64,000 nucleotides of DNA. It comes from Marinomonas sp. UCMA 3892. GTDB taxonomy: Bacteria; Pseudomonadota; Gammaproteobacteria; Pseudomonadales; Marinomonadaceae. Shown here piece by piece: positions 62,527 to 64,000 of this stretch. The translations under genes were made by a program, and so were the position numbers. Below the pieces are notes generated by a model. The model was given only the letters and a program-made list of their open reading frames with translations. It did no database searches and had not been told where the DNA came from. Where the stretch lies: the NCBI RefSeq assembly GCF_012726345.1, contig NZ_PTXN01000003.1, positions 226,996-290,995 of the forward strand, in the 5' to 3' direction. Numbering within the stretch: position 1 is the first letter of the stretch; every line of letters begins with the position of its first letter.

Positions 62527-63492
62527 TTATTTTAAACTTGCTTCTACTTTTTTATATTCACTCGATAGACCTATAGAGTCGAATAAGCCTTTGCTATTTT
62601 CTTGAAACTTTTTAATATCAACTTTATTAAGCTTCATGCCATGCTTTATAGATTCATCGATATACTTTTGTTCATTTTCAAGAATAGTCTTGGTTACAAA
62701 ATCTCCTGAATTGGAGGCTTTTTCTTTTAACAATGCTTGATAACCTTCTGGTAGAGATTTAAGCCACTGCTCTCCCACTACAAGATAAGTCATTAAAAAA
62801 GCATGATTTGTCGGTTGGATATAATTTGCTACTTCATAGAGCTTTGAATCATAAAATGCAGCTGGGTGAACTTCTACACCATCAATAACTTGTTGCTGTA
62901 AAGCTGTATAGGCTTCATTCCAAGGCATTGGAGTTGCTGTACCACCTAAAATCTCAACAGTTTTCACGCCGATAGTTGAACCAGCAGCCCTAATGCGCAT
63001 GCCTTTTACGTCAGCTGGTGTCGATACAGGTTTTTTGGTAATCAGCATTCTAGTTCCTTGGAACCAATTTGCAGAGAGAATAACTAAACCACCTTTTTGT
63101 TGTAGTTCAGCCTCTAATTCCTTGAATGCATCTGATTTATAGTATTTCTGCGCCTGCTCTAAAGAGTTAAAAACATAGGGGCTAGCTAGAACACCGAAAT
63201 CATTCACATAGTTTTGCAAACGTGATGGATCAGCCATCATACTCACATTAGAACCAGCTCTCGCTTGTTCAATCAGGTCGCCCGTTCCGCCAAGTGAACC
63301 ACTTGCGAAAACGTTGACTTTAATATCGCCGTCAGTGGCAGATTCTACTTCCTTTTTAAAATGAAATAGGCCTTTTGTCAGTGGGTTATTTGGAGCAAGT
63401 ACTGTGCTCATATTTAACTTGTACGACTCAGCATTAGCCGACAAGCTGACAAATGATACGGATGCAATTAATAATATTTTTTTGATGTTCAT
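62527..63492 (-). CDS. dctP: TRAP transporter substrate-binding protein DctP
   Basis: 321 aa from the ATG at 63492 (GGAG six bases upstream; an ATG at 63504 contains that site). Signal peptide MNIKKILLIASVSFVSLSANA; then NMSTVLAPNNPLTKGLFHF, VNVFASGSLGGTGDLIEQARAG, the ligand-binding Arg in DVKGMRIRAAGS, and GTATPMPWNEAYTALQQQVIDGVE, as in DctP proteins for hexonates and uronates. Periplasmic. An operator-like palindrome lies upstream. Confidence 0.93.
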   Translation of the reverse strand: MNIKKILLIASVSFVSLSANAESYKLNMSTVLAPNNPLTKGLFHFKKEVESATDGDIKVNVFASGSLGGTGDLIEQARAGSNVSMMADPSRLQNYVNDFGVLASPYVFNSLEQAQKYYKSDAFKELEAELQQKGGLVILSANWFQGTRMLITKKPVSTPADVKGMRIRAAGSTIGVKTVEILGGTATPMPWNEAYTALQQQVIDGVEVHPAAFYDSKLYEVANYIQPTNHAFLMTYLVVGEQWLKSLPEGYQALLKEKASNSGDFVTKTILENEQKYIDESIKHGMKLNKVDIKKFQENSKGLFDSIGLSSEYKKVEASLK

Positions 63493-63543
63493 AGTCGTCT
63501 CCATTATTTTTTATTTTTGTATTTGATTAAGACAATTGGTCCT

Positions 63544-63557
63544 GATAAGAACTTATC
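63544..63557. promoter_or_regulatory. Palindrome upstream of dctP
   Basis: GATAAG-AA-CTTATC, perfect six-base arms, in the 97-bp gap between the RspB-like gene and dctP; a candidate operator or internal promoter site. Confidence 0.4.
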
Positions 63558-63589
63558 TTATAACGTTATTTATCATATTAATGACAATT

Positions 63590-64000
63590 TCACTCACTCA
63601 TCTCAACAAGCACTTTACGAGTCAGTTCTGGGTGATTTTCCATTAGTTGAATACCGTCGCCAATGTCGTTTAAAGCGATTCGATGGCTAATTAATGCCAA
63701 AGGATCTAATCGACCCGATGCAATCATTTCAAGTACTTGAGGAAAACGGCGGTTATTAAGGCGAGAACCCACTATTGTCAGTTCTTTCTTAATTACTTCA
63801 ATTTGCGCTAAATCACTTGGTGTCGTGGTGAAACCAAGCAATCCAATACGGCCAGCAGGGCAGGCGATTCGTAGAATTTCGGGTAAAAGCGCCGGAATAC
63901 ATGCCGCATCAGCAATCAAAGGTACACCTTCTCCATTTGTCCATTCTTGGATACAGTCTTCTACTTTGTTTACCCGACTATTGATCACGTCCGTCGCACC
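63590..64000 (-). CDS. RspB-like zinc-dependent sugar-acid dehydrogenase, C-terminal fragment
   Basis: The last 136 or so codons of a zinc-type medium-chain dehydrogenase; the N-terminal part with the zinc ligands lies beyond the right edge. The visible part (ATDVINS, LIADAACIPALLPEILRIACPAGRIGLLGF, GSRLNNRRFPQVLEMIASGRLDP; described in parts) follows E. coli RspB/YjjN residue by residue to the end. Relatives oxidise L-gulonate or L-galactonate at C5. With the fructuronate-reductase-like gene and TRAP transporter it suggests L-gulonate (or L-galactonate) to D-fructuronate (or tagaturonate) to D-mannonate (or altronate). It is the first visible gene of the operon. Confidence 0.85.
   Translation of the reverse strand, partial: GATDVINSRVNKVEDCIQEWTNGEGVPLIADAACIPALLPEILRIACPAGRIGLLGFTTTPSDLAQIEVIKKELTIVGSRLNNRRFPQVLEMIASGRLDPLALISHRIALNDIGDGIQLMENHPELTRKVLVEMSE

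Overview
The window reads as chromosome of a marine gammaproteobacterium. A Marinomonas-like member of the Oceanospirillales is my best guess from the gene set: NorR-controlled flavohaemoglobin, cytochrome bo3 oxidase, hemF-aroE, TRAP transport of sugar acids, hydroxyproline and GABA catabolism, DUF482 and DUF1456 proteins. This is inference, because no rRNA or other phylogenetic marker lies in the window. I see no prophage, insertion sequence, CRISPR array, tRNA or rRNA gene. Gene density is high and most genes sit in short operons or in divergent regulator-target pairs.

1-8.9 kb: start of an outer-membrane porin-like gene running off the left edge, a DUF1456 gene, an acyltransferase-3 membrane enzyme, a LysE-type exporter, rsmC with a gamma-glutamylcyclotransferase-like gene, a marR-emrA-emrB efflux operon, and a YgfF-like dehydrogenase. 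8.9-16.3 kb: a tannase/feruloyl esterase-fold secreted hydrolase with a changed disulfide motif, then the complete cyoABCDE terminal oxidase operon preceded by a small membrane protein. 16.4-26.6 kb: a MocR regulator divergent from an FMN-binding protein, a LysR/MFS divergent pair, a stand-alone PheS-like ligase with an unusual structured leader, an AGCS sodium:amino-acid symporter, DUF2798, a LysR regulator and a TauE/SafE exporter.

26.6-33.2 kb: a tandem palindromic repeat, a large FAD/Fe-S D-lactate dehydrogenase type enzyme facing a PdhR/LldR-like GntR regulator with two recognisable operators, a shikimate-dehydrogenase-like paralogue and a DinF-type MATE pump. 33.2-37.3 kb: an intergenic cluster of DnaA-box-like 9-mers, a small membrane protein with a truncated haemoglobin, and norR/hmp with NorR sites and a sigma54 promoter. 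37.3-45.9 kb: GST and a WYL regulator sharing a perfect palindrome, a DUF482 protein, aroE, hemF, an lpxM homologue broken by one in-frame stop, and a TetR regulator facing an orphan lipoamide-dehydrogenase-like gene with two near-identical operators.

45.9-57.9 kb: a hydroxyproline catabolic cluster (DHDPS-family deaminase, 2-epimerase, FAD dehydrogenase, GntR regulator), a siderophore receptor and periplasmic binding protein with a Fur-like box, gabD-gabT, a DUF1127 protein and a LysR regulator. 58.0-64.0 kb: one leftward operon of an RspB-like zinc dehydrogenase (cut by the right edge), a three-gene TRAP transporter, an LDH2-family dehydrogenase and a fructuronate-reductase-like enzyme, most simply a hexonate uptake and oxidation pathway.

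The points most worth a second look are the PheS-like ligase and its leader (21.4-22.8 kb), the in-frame stop in lpxM (43.01 kb), the DnaA-box cluster (33.25-33.48 kb), and several clean operator palindromes that tie regulators to their targets.
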